From Apiotrichum sp. Y4204 (lineage: Eukaryota; Basidiomycota; Tremellomycetes; Trichosporonales; Trichosporonaceae), in contig JAMYHL010000082.1 of assembly GCA_025531455.1 (NCBI GenBank), positions 62,001 to 126,000 on the forward strand: DNA of 64,000 bases, in the 5' to 3' direction. Both the position numbers and the translations under genes were made by a program. Each line of letters starts with the position of its first letter. Within the stretch, counting starts at the first letter, position 1. Of the stretch, positions 20,975 through 33,361 are shown piece by piece. A model generated the notes under the pieces. That model was not told the DNA's origin, searched no databases, and saw nothing but the letters and a program-made list of their open reading frames with translations.

Positions 20975-23900
20975 GGCTGAGGAGCGATGCCAATCTGGTG
21001 GTCTTTACGCAGACGTGTAGACGGTGGGGCAGCCTGGATTCTCTGTCAGTTGTGTACTGTAGCTGTTTTATACCTAGTTAGTGCTGGTGGCGAACACTGC
21101 GAAGGTGCGAATTGTAAAGATAGACGTTCTGATGCAAGCTCGGTGATGTGTCCGGCATTCCGCTTCGTCGCAGTGGGTAACGGGAATACCAAACGTGGCC
21201 CATGACCCCGCTTGTCATGTCCATCCACACGCCGTTGCGTGTGATATAAGCCTGATGTAAAAATGCGATGGCTCCTCGGGCCCGCCGAATTCAACGACCC
21301 GTCACTGCAGTTTGCTTTAGGAAGATCAATAATGCGCTGCTTGCTGTGGACAACGACCTGCGGGCGCCAATGTCCCTCGAACCTGGATGTCGTCGAAAGC
21401 ACACGGCCGGAAAGCGCCCCCAGATCGTTGATAATCCAGACTTGCTTACAAACCCGCCACCAGGTAAAAGGGACGAGATCGTAGCACGGCGTTGACCGAG
21501 CGCCAGAGCCTTAGCCCACCATACCCCTTGCCGGGTACTTCCACCGATAATGGGGGTGACCTTACCTGTGTCGTCCACGCCACTCGACCCGACCCACCAA
21601 GCTCAGTAAAGTAAATCACAGAGAGTAGCCCAAGCCGCGGAGCCGAGGAAAACCATATTGGGGATGCATGCGGGCAGACGGACATCGCGCGGAATACGTA
21701 CAGTAGTGGGTGAGAAGTGGGACTCACCATTCGGTCAGTACTCGGTCCACCACGAGCGCGGGGTGCTTCGATAAATTGTGATGGGACTTGCTGTCAACAT
21801 GCAGTGGAGCACACAAATATCGAGCGGTGTCAGCAGCGTCGTCGCCCTTGTCTATTGTTTCAATTGTGCCAGTTTCTTATGAAGAGTGAACTCGGGGTCA
21901 TGAGGGGGTGTACACTGGGATCGGATCGGTCAATCCATCCTGTGTGCGTGATCCCCACCCGTCGGACGAATTATAGAGTTGTCGGCCCGCTCAGCAGCGA
22001 TAATCAGCAAGGAAAGCTTGCACTGATGCTCGTCGGCTTCCAGGGCGAGGACCATGGGCCGGGAAGCGAAACATTTGGCGACGAATTCTGTGATTCAAAA
22101 CGCCTCCATCAATGTGCGACACGGCGTATCGAGGCGCTCTCATCCCGGAAGTCGCTGCGAATGATTAAACGGCGTCAATGGAGACCAAATACGTATCGGT
22201 GTATCTTGTCGGCCGTCCCACGACGATGTGACATTTTTGAACCGGACGAGTTGCGCGCGTTTGAGGGGATGTTGAGGTAAAGAACTGCTCACGATTGTCT
22301 CCACTTGTTCCATGAGATGAGCAACGCGGATTCTCTCTTCTCTTTCGCGTGTCGAGGTTCAGCAAATTTCACTGCGTTGCAGATGCTGATGGCAGCCGTG
22401 TGTGGGTCAAACAAAGTGGATGGAAATGTTTAGGCCGTCCCTCTAACAGGTTTGGCGAGAGTAAGGCTCGCGTCACTGGGCGGGGCGCGTTTGGTGGATG
22501 CTGCGCGAGTGGAAATAAAATGATCAAACATCTGAGTACTTAATGTCAGTCCTGCTCGCTATCGTGCTGCTAGCTGTCTTGCCGTCGCGATGCAGTGCTA
22601 CTACCACCAGCGTGCACCAAGAGCCGTCATCCACCATGCCTGCCATGCGCCGGGTCGTGACATTTTTTTATATCATCCACAGTCGGTGACTTGACTGGAT
22701 GTCGAGAAACGACACAATCTGCACGCTCGGGCACGCAAAATAATGCTCATGGCCTTCTGAGCAATCATCGACATCCTAGTGCCATGGCACGGAATTGTAG
22801 AGGACAACCATAACAAGCGTAGGTGGGCGTAGTACACCTCCGCCAAGGAATGCACCATCTTCGTGCCACAACGAAACACATAACAGCCGTAGCGGCACAC
22901 ACCTCTTCGACACTGTCTTACTCACAACAGTACCACCAAAAAGACGTGAGAAGGAAGGATCAAAGGAGAATCACACGGCGTTGGCGTCGAGAGAGGTGTC
23001 TTGTCGAGGAACATTTACATATCGGGGCGCCAGGAGCAGCTTCCACCCCCGGCGCCCACTCCCTTGATTGAGATGATAGTTCTATGTTTGGTGGTGATGC
23101 TGGCCATGCTGGTGGGTGACAAATAGTGGCGAGCGAGTGTCGAGCGATCGCATAGACGGAGGTCGCAGTGGCGAGGGGATCACCAGCAACGACGTGCTTT
23201 CTCAGTGCTTCGACGAGTGAGGAGTGGGTTGCAGCTTGCAGCCACTGGGGTTTGTTCTGGCTGTTCTGGCTGTTCTTGCTCTGTAACCACTCACCCACTC
23301 TCCCCTTTCTCCGCGCGGCGCCGACGTGGCAGAGGCACCACAGTGTGGCCAGTGTGGCGTTGCCGCACAGCAAAGCCGTGTGGCGCCCACGTCTGCCGGC
23401 ATCCCCTATCGCTGACCTCCAACTCTGTCATCTCTGCGCCTGCCCCCTTCCGCTGCAAGTTGCCCCACAGTCGCAATTACCCTGTGGCCTTTTGGTTGTG
23501 TTTACCTGTCAACGCACTCCAGACCTGTGCGGTCTACAAGCTTCCTAGATGCGCACTTCACTCACATTTTCTCTTCTGTTTTCTTCCCTCGTCCGCGCCA
23601 TTCCATTGTCTTGCTCCCCTCCAACTCTATTCCCCTGCGTCAGTCCACCGGCGAATAAAATACACAGAAATATCCCCCGCAATCGGAACCTCGATCTCGC
23701 GACGACCCCGTTTCGGGCCTCCTCGCGGTGTCTCGACCCTTCGTCACACACCAGGCCGACCCACTTGTGCTTGTCTTGAACCGCTGTTCTGCTGTCCGGC
23801 ATGGCACCAGAACTGCACACGTCATGATGCGGGTCACTGTCCCTCTTGTTCGTTGTCGTCAGGAGACATCCCGCCACGACCGACAGGCATTCGGGAATGC

Positions 23901-26900
23901 CACACTTGGGTGTCGGCGCCTGGAGTGAGGCCAAAAATCCCTCATCGAAACGTCACTCCGTCGCGATTGCTCTCGTCCCTGGCACACGATCCAACACACG
24001 GCTCCAGGCACTTACTTCTTGATACTTGAACCGCATTGCTTCCTGCTCTCGTTCATATTCTGGACTGTTGAGGCTGGCGAGTAGGCACGTTAGCCCTGTT
24101 TGGGATACGCACTCGCGGAGGCAGACTTTGAAGTAGATCAGGCTCATCTTTCGACAAGATCGACAGCAGCGTCGAGGACCGCGCATTGCAGAGTTTATGA
24201 TCGAGAGTGGGTTTGGTTCTGAATTAGCGAGCCCCTACGACGACAGTCCCAAATCTCTCAACAGAGTCGCAGCCTCAGTTTAGTGCTGCGCTAGCCACAT
24301 CTTTGAGCTCCCAGGCATTCGGGCTGCCATCACGACCGTTATTTTCTATGCTTTTCTTTTGTTGTGCCGGCGTCCTCCTGCTCCCAATCGAGCCATTCCC
24401 GTTCCTCAGCTTTGGTGGGAGCGGCTCCTGGGTTCCGATACGCTAGCGTTCCAACCGGCGATGTGGTGAGAGCACCATGGGAATCTCCGACAGATTTCTC
24501 ACCAGACCGCGGAACTGCTGGTGCCCGCCAACCTGCAGTCCACTAAGAATCCCAGTCGGGGTGGCGAATGGAAGATGGGCCGGGCACTAGTCCAAGCAGC
24601 ACAAAGCAGCACGCGGCGGCCGACATTTTGTTGGCGCTCTGGAAGCGTTGTGGTGGGCTGGATGAGGCCTCCCTTTGCGCTGAGACACCCCTCCCCGATC
24701 ATGAGTCCATGCGACTTGAATTGGTATGATGAGATGCCCCGGCGGCGGCTTGAACGTGGTGGCGAGGGTGGGCCTCACCCAATCGACCGAAGTGGGTCTT
24801 TCGTTACTGACCCACAGTGCGGGGATAAGAACAACAACCGCACCGACCACAATCCATGCCGGAGCAGCCCAATGCCCCCAATCTGTGGTACGCACTGTGG
24901 GGGGCTCTATAACAATTTATTGGCGGGTGTAAGTCAGTGAAGCTGCCGTGTTTTGTTCGTTCGAGACAACTGTTTGCCCCGTTCGCAGGCCCCTCGACGA
25001 CGACGCTCTGTCGCCCTTTGTTGCTGCTCTTTGCCGTTCTCCCTCCACAGGGTCGCTCTCTTCCTGGGACAGTTCCGCATTTTCCCTAACTGTCAGAATG
25101 TCGGCGCTGCGTCGCGCATCATGGTCAGTGGGTGATCTGCACGCTGAAAGGTCGACTGGGACGGAGAAAAGTGTTACAGTGGCCTCGTTAGCGCACACTG
25201 GCACGGGATGTGAACGGATGAGCATCATTATATTATTAACCGTTATTAACGACGTGCACCATGACGAGCAGCGAGTGGCGTATGAGTGGGTATGGTGGGT
25301 GATGGCGACGAGATCGCGGCGTGTAGGGGTGGAATGGTGGCGGTGAGTGGGGTGGAATGGTGAGTCGAAGTGGGGGTGAAGTCCCACCGGTCTGGCTTGC
25401 GTGCTTACACTCTAAACAAACAAACAAACAGACATAGTATGGGATACAGCATGTGTTAATGGATCTGGATGCCGAGAAACAAGGTTTGTTTGCGACAGAC
25501 ACCTTATGCAGCATCTGTCATTTCCCCGACCCACTCTCAGACCCACTGATGCAATGGCCTTATCCGGGCCCTGGCATACTATTGGCGATAGAGTTCCTCC
25601 CGCGCCGGAGACAAACAGGGTGCGCCGGCATGTCGGCATGCCGGCACCCAGCACCCGACCTTCGTCCACTGTCCCCTGTCACCAGGCCGGCCGCCCGCTG
25701 GGCGTGTCGTCAGTCGCCAGTCGCTAGTTGCGTTGTCAACTGCGGCGATCTCATTCCACACTGCGTCAGCTCGCTTGCGGGGCGACAACTTAGACGGGAG
25801 TGAAGCGTAGGTCTTAACGAAGGCCAGTGCATTTTCCAAAGGACCCAGAGAAAAGGCGTGCTGCCTGTTGGTTGGCTGGGCGAAGCGAGTGGGCGTTTCG
25901 GAATGAGATCTGGCCGAGTGGGCGGCAGGCCAGGGACGAGGCGCCGTGCAAAGTTGACTGCTTTTTTTCGTCCTGGACCTTTAACAGATCTTATCTCCAT
26001 TCCCTCCACCTCGGTCTTTGTCTCGGTCTTCGATCCACATTTCATAACTTTGCAAGGGTATCGTATAGTTCAAGTGTGGGATCTTCGCGGAATGTGGAGG
26101 GAGGCATTGGCGCCTGTCGCGGGGTCGCGAGAGCGACGTCCATTCCACAAATGTCATAGTCCACCGACCACAGCGGCCTCGGCGAGACCTCGGCATCGCA
26201 GTGCAAATTGGATCGATTTTGATTGTGGAATGGTGGGTGCGTCGTCGAGGACGGTACCAGTGCGGCGAGATGTCTCAGACAGATACGAATGACTGCACAT
26301 TCGCGAGGCATGACCTGAGAAGGCGTCCAATCCTTCCCGCCAGTCGTCTTAGCGACCTTGGCGCGGCAAGTGTCTATTAATAATAATCATTCTACAGTGC
26401 GGATGTCAGCAGGAAATGACAAATCGAATCCCAGCAGGCCCGGTAGCCAGAAACCCATGAAATACCTTACCGCACCGCCGGAACGACCGCAGGACGACCC
26501 GGGAACGACACTGGGACAGTATGTCGAGGATTGCGATTCCTGGCGCGGCGTTCCAGTCCATGTTCCAGTTGTCCCAATAGACTAAACTGAGCCCATATTC
26601 CGAGGATGGCGAGCGCCATTGCCGCCATCGTTTTACCCGAGGACTGTTGGCTGGGGGTCGAGGAAGGTGCGGTTCGGTGCCGATGGCAACACGAACATAC
26701 TGATTCCTAATCCTGGCCAAAGTTCGAGCTGTGGGCAGAGAGGAGCAACAATTCAAAGTCGGCCCATTGTGGGCTGACTGACGAGCTGATTCTCATCCTC
26801 ATTCCCACAGTCCCACAAACCCACAGTTCCACAATCCCACTGAGACCCACAATACATTCCAGGAGTCTCGGAGCGCGCAACATTCAAAGAGGGATTGGAG

Positions 26901-28133
26901 AGGGGAATCTCTGCGATGACTATCTGACTATCTGAGACACACTAGCGGCCGAGTGGCGACTTGTGACAGATTTATCCTGTTGTCTGTGGGTGGAACACAC
27001 CACATGATGGCACAGAGCGCTAAGTAGCAGACTTTCACTCATCGTGAAAGCGCCACCACCTGCAGTATCATGACCCCAATTCGCCAGCTACTTGCGGGCG
27101 AGTGAACTGGACCCACTCTCACGATGACCATGACGCATCGAGCCCATACACGGCGCCAAACAGCGTAAAGTACGCCCCAGCCACCGCTCTCTAACAAAAT
27201 ATTTACTCCCCACCGCGCATGCCCAGATGCGATACATCGAGGTCTCAACTGCACAACACCGTAGCCCATACCGCGGTCACCGTCTTCAGCCGCTGCTCGC
27301 TGTTCTCGCCAAGCACTTCCGAAATCAGAACCGGACCCACATGGTTCTGGTCGCTAAACTGCTCCAAGGCACGGAAATGTGTCCCGCTCGGCAGCGTATC
27401 GGAGATCCCGACGTATCTTGTAGGCAAAGCACACAGAGCATACGGAGCATGTAGAGGAAGAGCACATCATTGATACAGGTGACAGCGCGGGTGAGAGGAA
27501 GGCAGAACGGTGCAGGATGCGGATTGCGATGGATCGACAATATACAATGCGAGGTGACTCATGACTGATCGCCGAAATCATGCTTCATTGCGTTGATCAT
27601 GATCGGCGGTCCAGGCCCAATCTCAATATACGAAAGGATTGCTGCGCCGAATGTTCGTACGCCAGGACCTTTCCGGCTTTGATTGCGACTTCCGCGATTT
27701 AGATCGTTGCACACAAGACAGCTGCCGCAGACACGAGGTACACTTCCGTCTGCGCTCGGATCTGGGTAGCAGCGGCCGCTATACTGCCGATGAGAATGAG
27801 ATACCCAGAATGGATAGGGACGATGGCCCCCATGTGACTCCGCTTGCTCATGCACTGAAAAGCGAGTGCCGCAAACCGACTGCCGCAATGTGACGCCCTG
27901 CCGAGTTCGGCATTCGCTTGTCAAAGGCACCGCGGAATCACAAGCGAGCTCACGACGCGTCTCCAACGACACAGGACAATACAATGTGATCCTCTGACGT
28001 TGATACAGTTTGGTTACGTACAAGCGACGACTCTAGGTTAGGTGAGATACATACAACTCGTGACACACGACTCCGCGTTTGTGCCCATTCCGATAAAGGA
28101 GTTTCCTCCTTCCATGCTTGGGCTATGGCGGCA
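20975..28133. other. 7-kb gene-poor region
   Basis: I find no convincing protein or RNA gene. Small features only: an (AAAC)4 run at about 25414-25430 and a CCCACA-type array with near 8-bp spacing at 26804-26852. On the minus strand at about 27230-27890 there are short hydrophobic reading-frame pieces in different frames, broken by stops, that might be a decayed membrane-protein gene. Base composition is less GC-rich than the gene blocks on either side. Confidence 0.55.
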
Positions 28134-29882
28134 TTAGGGCGCTGCAGAACTGGTCAATAATCCCTCAAGGTACCGAAGCGACTTTGGTGACGCGCGACGA
28201 CTGTTCAGAACAGTGCGAATGATCGTCCAGTCGTCTGCGCGCTCCTGCTTCCAACTCACATGCCGCGGAAACTCGTTCGCTGGACCCAGTGGCCCCAGTA
28301 GTTGTGAAGCTTTATCCCTAGAGGATAGCCTTGCAGGTTGCGCTCGAGTAGTCTGAGCCCCGCACAGGATCCGTCCCCCCCGCACATCGACACCAGTCGT
28401 GCGAGCCATACGATAATGTACGCATCTGCGATCGACTGGAGAGATGTTAGCTTGCTTCCGAGATAGAAATCAACGCAGCAACCGTGCCAGAAACTCTGTT
28501 GTGACTCGGGAAACTCACCAGGTCGTCACCCAAGGCGAATGGTCCAACCATTAGAGCCTCAAGTTTTCTGATCGCCGTCGGGAGATGGACACACCACGCT
28601 TCCACACTTGAATCAATGAACTGCTGCCGCCTCTCGTCATCTGCTTCGCCGTTGTATATTGCCAACAATTCCGCGTTGCTTGCCGCCTTCTGCGTAAGAA
28701 GCTCCACAAGCCGCTCCTCTCTTGTCGGCGACGATGACCGTGGTTGAGATGGTGGATTCGGAAGGCGGGCCTTAGCCTCGGCGAGATATCGTTCAATAGC
28801 TACTTGTCGTGATGACAGCATATGTCCCTGCTGCGCTTTGCGCTTCTCATACAGCTCTGTCCGATCTCGTGCTGATAGTTCCAAAAAGTTGGGGTCAACC
28901 TGGGGCAACGAGACGAGCCGTATGAGTGATTCGGTCAAGGCTTTTTCTACATTGAGTATCAGGACGACGTAAGGAGTTGGAAGCTGGAATCCCCTGGGCG
29001 CGACATTTCAGAACACCTACCGGATGGTGAGCTTGGCGAGAGCATCGGTGGCGGTCTGCCGTCTCCTGGGCTCGTGTTGTACGGCGTTCTGGCCTGATCG
29101 AGAAACTTGACAATACTCTGCACCTGTCAGTCGCAACGGCCAAGCGGGCCACCCAAAGGAAGAAAAACTAAAAACTTACTCGTGCCCCGCATAATGTATG
29201 CGTTTTTGTGACGTTCTTGCCTTTTCTCCCCTCAATGGCCTCTATGGTGGGAACAACGAGCGTCGGAATTGTCCCTAGAGATTAGCTGATTTCTCGCCCT
29301 AGTAGCCACAACCGTCCACGAAGGACATTGCAATACGTACCCATCGTGTTTACACTACAGGCACGCGTTAGTATCGCCAAACGAGAACAGTCAGAAAGCG
29401 CCTCACGACAAGAAACTTGGCGAAAACGTTTCCCCCATGCCTGTAGGAGTGTCAGCCAACTTCTCCTTGCATGACCGGGAGAACGGCGGCAATGCTCGAC
29501 GTGCCACGTTCGGCGGTGTACCCACTTGGATCCACATGCATCACCGTGTACTCGTCCTCATGATAGCCCTTCTCGAACATGACCAGTCGTGGGACCATGG
29601 ATAAAAAGGAGCTCGGCCAGCTGTGGTGGTGAGCGCGTGTGTTTCCTCCACCCCAGATTGGCCAGTGATAACATCAACGGTTCGGCGATCCGGTCTCCCG
29701 GCTCCGCGTGTCAGAGGTCGAGAGCCGAGGCTATCGCAAGCATGCCTGTCGCGCTCTAGAACACCCGTCGCTCCATTCCTCGGAGGCTCATGCACCTTGG
29801 AATGTGGATGCGAATACAGTAAGCGAAGTGGCGGCACGCACCAGTACAGGACCGCCTTGGTGGGATCTTCTCCCGCAAGCAT
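28134..29882 (-). CDS. Glutathione S-transferase-like protein, many exons
   Basis: Thioredoxin-fold plus helical GST-type protein. Exons: 29882-29842, 29620-29526, 29440-29407, 29354-29341 (14 nt), 29274-29180, 29123-29021, 28946-28519, then 28435 onward. The N-terminal domain reads DPTKAVLYC-WPSSF...MFEKGYHEDEYTVMHVD...FSPSFLSVNTMGTIPTLVVP, with the cis-proline in TIPTL, then VQSIVKFLDQAR. The C-terminal domain has EVDPNFLELSAR-type sequence (here QVDPNFLELSARDR) and GPFALGDDLSIADAYIIVWLARL, the usual GST N-cap motif. Two endings are possible: a stop at 28258-28256 (329 residues), or splicing of 28259-28201 from a consensus GTGAGT donor to a stop at 28136-28134 (350 residues). Introns of 52-221 nt are longer than elsewhere in the window and codons are less GC-biased. 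Substrate unknown. Confidence 0.78.
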
Positions 29883-32800
29883 GGTGGCAGCTTGCTGTAT
29901 GTTCTATCGTGGTTGAGTTGAATATTGGCGGTTGAGGAGCAATGGGATGTTATTAACCGAGTCGTGTGGAGTAATATAAGAAGGACGGAATGGAGTGGCG
30001 GCGAAATGTGAGGATGCGAGAATGCGAGACTGGCAGGATTAATCAAAATGACGGCCAAACAAAGGTCGATGGAGAGGAGTAAGGATTGGTGTGGGTTGGG
30101 AGTGGTGGGTGGTGTGGGTGGGTGGGTACGTGGGTGGGGTTTGTATTTGGGGGTGTGTTGGTAGGTGGGTGGGTGCGTGGGGTGCAATGATGAAAGTGGG
30201 ATGTTTCCAGTTGTTCCAGTGATTCGCGGCGTGCAATCGTGTAAGCTGGCCGACCGATGTGGTGTGGACGACAAGCATACATATAGTGTGGGGGGGTGGA
30301 GTGGAGTGTGGTGGCAGCAGGATTGGGCGTGCCACAAGGCAAACAGCAGGATTCACCAGGATATCAGGATCCCAGGATGCACAGGAAAACAGGCCTGTAC
30401 CAAGTGTACCGGCACGAGTACCTAGAACCAGCAAGCAGCCAGTAGATCACGGCAAGTAGATCATGCCGAGAGGATTCGGAACGCCAACAGACGTATGGTT
30501 TGGCGTATTGCGTCGTCGTACCCCCTCTCTGCTGGGAGATCAGGAGGACAGGAGAGAAGAGACACAGGTGTGCGTGCCGATGTGCCGAACAAGATCAAGC
30601 GTACAGGATCACAGGAGTCACAGGAGCGAGACCCAAGGAACAAGAGTGGACGAGCGCGAGTGCAGAATAACAGAGGGGATAGGAACAATATGAAAGGGGC
30701 GCCCTGCATACGAGCGACGATACGCGTGCTGCCAAGCAACATCAGCTCCCAAGGACTGGTGCGAGAGAAACAGACTGGCAAAAACGAGGTGGGAGGCGGA
30801 AAGACACAATCGACACAAAGGAGACAAAGGAGAGATGCAAACAAGCAGCTAGCAGACGACGCCAATATCCGCCGGCCTTCTGACCTGGATTTGCCCAGCA
30901 AATTGGGAGGAAATGACCGAAAGGGGATCAGCAATCCTACTCCCTCATTCCAACTCTGTTCCACTGTAACGATCCTCCTCCTGCTCCAATATCTATATCC
31001 GCCTCGCTACGTCAAGACGAATCCACGAGTGTTCAATACCAATACCAAAAGGCGAGAGAGCGTTGCATACCGAAACTACCGAGTTCCAGCACGCCCACGG
31101 GAACAAGCGCAAACACGGAAGCCTGTTTTGCCATCCGGGGCCTGATGTCCTGAGAGGCGTCGCCACTGTGGCCCAAAAGCCTGTGTCACGGCGCCGTGGA
31201 GCGCCAACGGCGGCTGCGGCATCCACGGCATCTAAGCATCCAAAAGCCTCCAAGCCTCCAAGCATAGACGTACAATACGCATCCAAACCGTTTAGATACT
31301 GGGAAGGGATTCCAGGGAGGAGAGGGCAGTCATGTGTTGGAAGTAGCATAACCCATGACGTGGAACGACTGCGTTCTTCAACATCCAGCAGCCACCTGGC
31401 CTCTTGCCATCGTTGGGAATTCTCATGCGCGCTTGCGCGTATGCAGTCTTGATGCCCCTCTGCCGGTCCATGCTACGGTAGGCGCCCAGTGACAAGTGGC
31501 GCTTCATATATTGCATCTCATACGTCTTAAAGGGCTCGCAGCCCACTGACAGCATCGCCTGTAAGACGTGGGCCGTAGGCCTGTAGCTCATCCTCGCATC
31601 CTCTTGCGGTTGTTGTTACCACCTGAGGGTCACTGTCGCCGAGTATGCAGCAGGGCAGGACCCTGCCCTGGCGCTGCCGTGCGTGCCGGACATATACCCA
31701 TGTGGTGCCGTGCCGGCCTCAAGCCAAGGTTGGCATCCTAAACTGACGCCTCGTAGGATCATAGGCAATGTCGTGTCTGGGGCCTTCCTATCTCAGGGGA
31801 GATCTATTCGGCATCCAGTGAGACGCGGACAAGCTGACAGACATCATGGGCGTGGCGGCGCCCCAGGACGCAGGACGGAGGAGACAGGGGGATCTGCTCG
31901 TCTTTGCCTGCAGTGCACTGAGGGGTACAGTACGACGCCCGTTACGCGGTACATGCAAAGCGGCGCCGCACAGTGCCGGGTAGAGAAGCAGGACGTCGAA
32001 CGCCGATCAACAAGACGTAATGATGGCCGATGTGCCCGAGTAACGGAGGCCATAAGGGCAATGGAGGCCGAAGATGCCGAAGACCAAAGAGGGATGCGGC
32101 GGATGTAGCGGATGGACCAGATCGGAAGACCGAGTGAATTGCACCAGAGTACTATAGATAGACAATTGGGTAGACAACACAAGTGCCCGCAGCCCGCAGA
32201 AGACTGAGAGAGCGAGACAGTTTGGTCAGATGTGGCGGCGAAAGCGTAGGCCCACATAAGGGACTTGGGGGACTGTCAACCGAACTTCCCCGAGGTCAGT
32301 TCGTTGCAGATTATACACGCCCGAAACTGGCCATTGGCGTCTCGCGACTGGCGCGATTAGGGTTGTTTGCCATACTGACGGAACGAACGCCGCTTGAGCC
32401 CCCCGTCCCCACCTCCAGATTGGCCAGATCCGAGAGGTGCGAGCTGTGCGAGAAGAAGCTGAAGAAGACAAGAATCGAAAAAACTTCCGAAGCTACTGAT
32501 TTGACCATTCCGCCGCAAGCTGAATTAGTGATGTTCCTAATAACGTCTTGGCACGGAGGCAAATGGAGGCAGATGGGAGGGCAAAAAAGGATGGAGTTGT
32601 TGGCACCAGGACAGCTAGACAGGAGAGCCGCTGACAACGATTAACTGATTTGTCTTGCTTTCCTCCTCTGCGTGCGTCGATACTGCCCCATGAGAGAGAA
32701 TGAAGAACCAGAGAACATTGTAACAAAGGGTAGATGCAGCCCCCGGAACAGGGTGCAGGGTGGTATGAAAGGTTATTTAGGTATTCACAAAAGCCTCTAT

Positions 32801-33361
32801 TTGCATCCGAGAAGCCGGCCAAGCAATTGAGATCGATTACACTTTTGGCCGTGTGGGGGCGGTATGACATAAGCCTGTTGAGCTGTTGATCGTCGCCAAG
32901 CAATTGGTATGTGTCTCTTTCATCCTCTCCTTTCGCTCCTTACGATGTTGGATCGTTGGATCGTTCAGCGCGTTTAGCTTGTGCTATTTTGGACTGGACT
33001 GGACGGGTTGTTAGCGTCGACGATCAGTTGCTAGGGGGTGATCGGCGCATGCACTGGCTGGTGAGTGAGTCAACTGTAGAGTGAGTCAACTGTAGTGTGC
33101 AGTTCTGCAAACGATTGGTCCTCCCGCCTTCCCGCTCTCTCGCTCTCTCTCTCCTTATCTCCGCGGATCGGATGCTGCCACCCAGTGCAGTGTGTCACTG
33201 CTTCCATTTACCACCGCACTGGAATTCAAACCTTCCTTCGCTTGGAACCCCAAGTTTATCCTAATCTTTTTCTTTCCCCTCTTCTCCATTCTCTCTCCTT
33301 CCAACACTCCTCCTTTCGATCCTTTCCTCTTCACATCACCACCATACGAGACTGCATCCAC
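29883..33361. other. 3.5-kb gene-poor region
   Basis: No convincing gene. It holds a G/T-rich tract at 30088-30184 and, just before the SAP gene, a 17-bp tandem duplication (GTGAGTCAACTGTAG twice, about 33064-33096) and a TC-rich run (about 33125-33155) that probably belongs to the SAP-gene promoter. Confidence 0.5.
30088..30184 (+). repeat. G/T-rich tract with G-quadruplex potential
   Basis: About 97 bp almost purely G and T on the plus strand. It contains at least eight GGG runs separated by one to four bases (for example GGGTGGGTGGG), enough for intramolecular G-quadruplexes. It lies upstream of the GST-like gene, 200 bp before its start codon. Confidence 0.7.

Noticed and set aside
21717..22280. 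187-codon open frame in the gene-poor block
   Set aside because: No recognisable motif, poor start context and no codon bias typical of the neighbouring genes.
30495..31145. 216-codon open frame
   Set aside because: Translation is low-complexity and polar without any family feature; sits in repeat-rich DNA.
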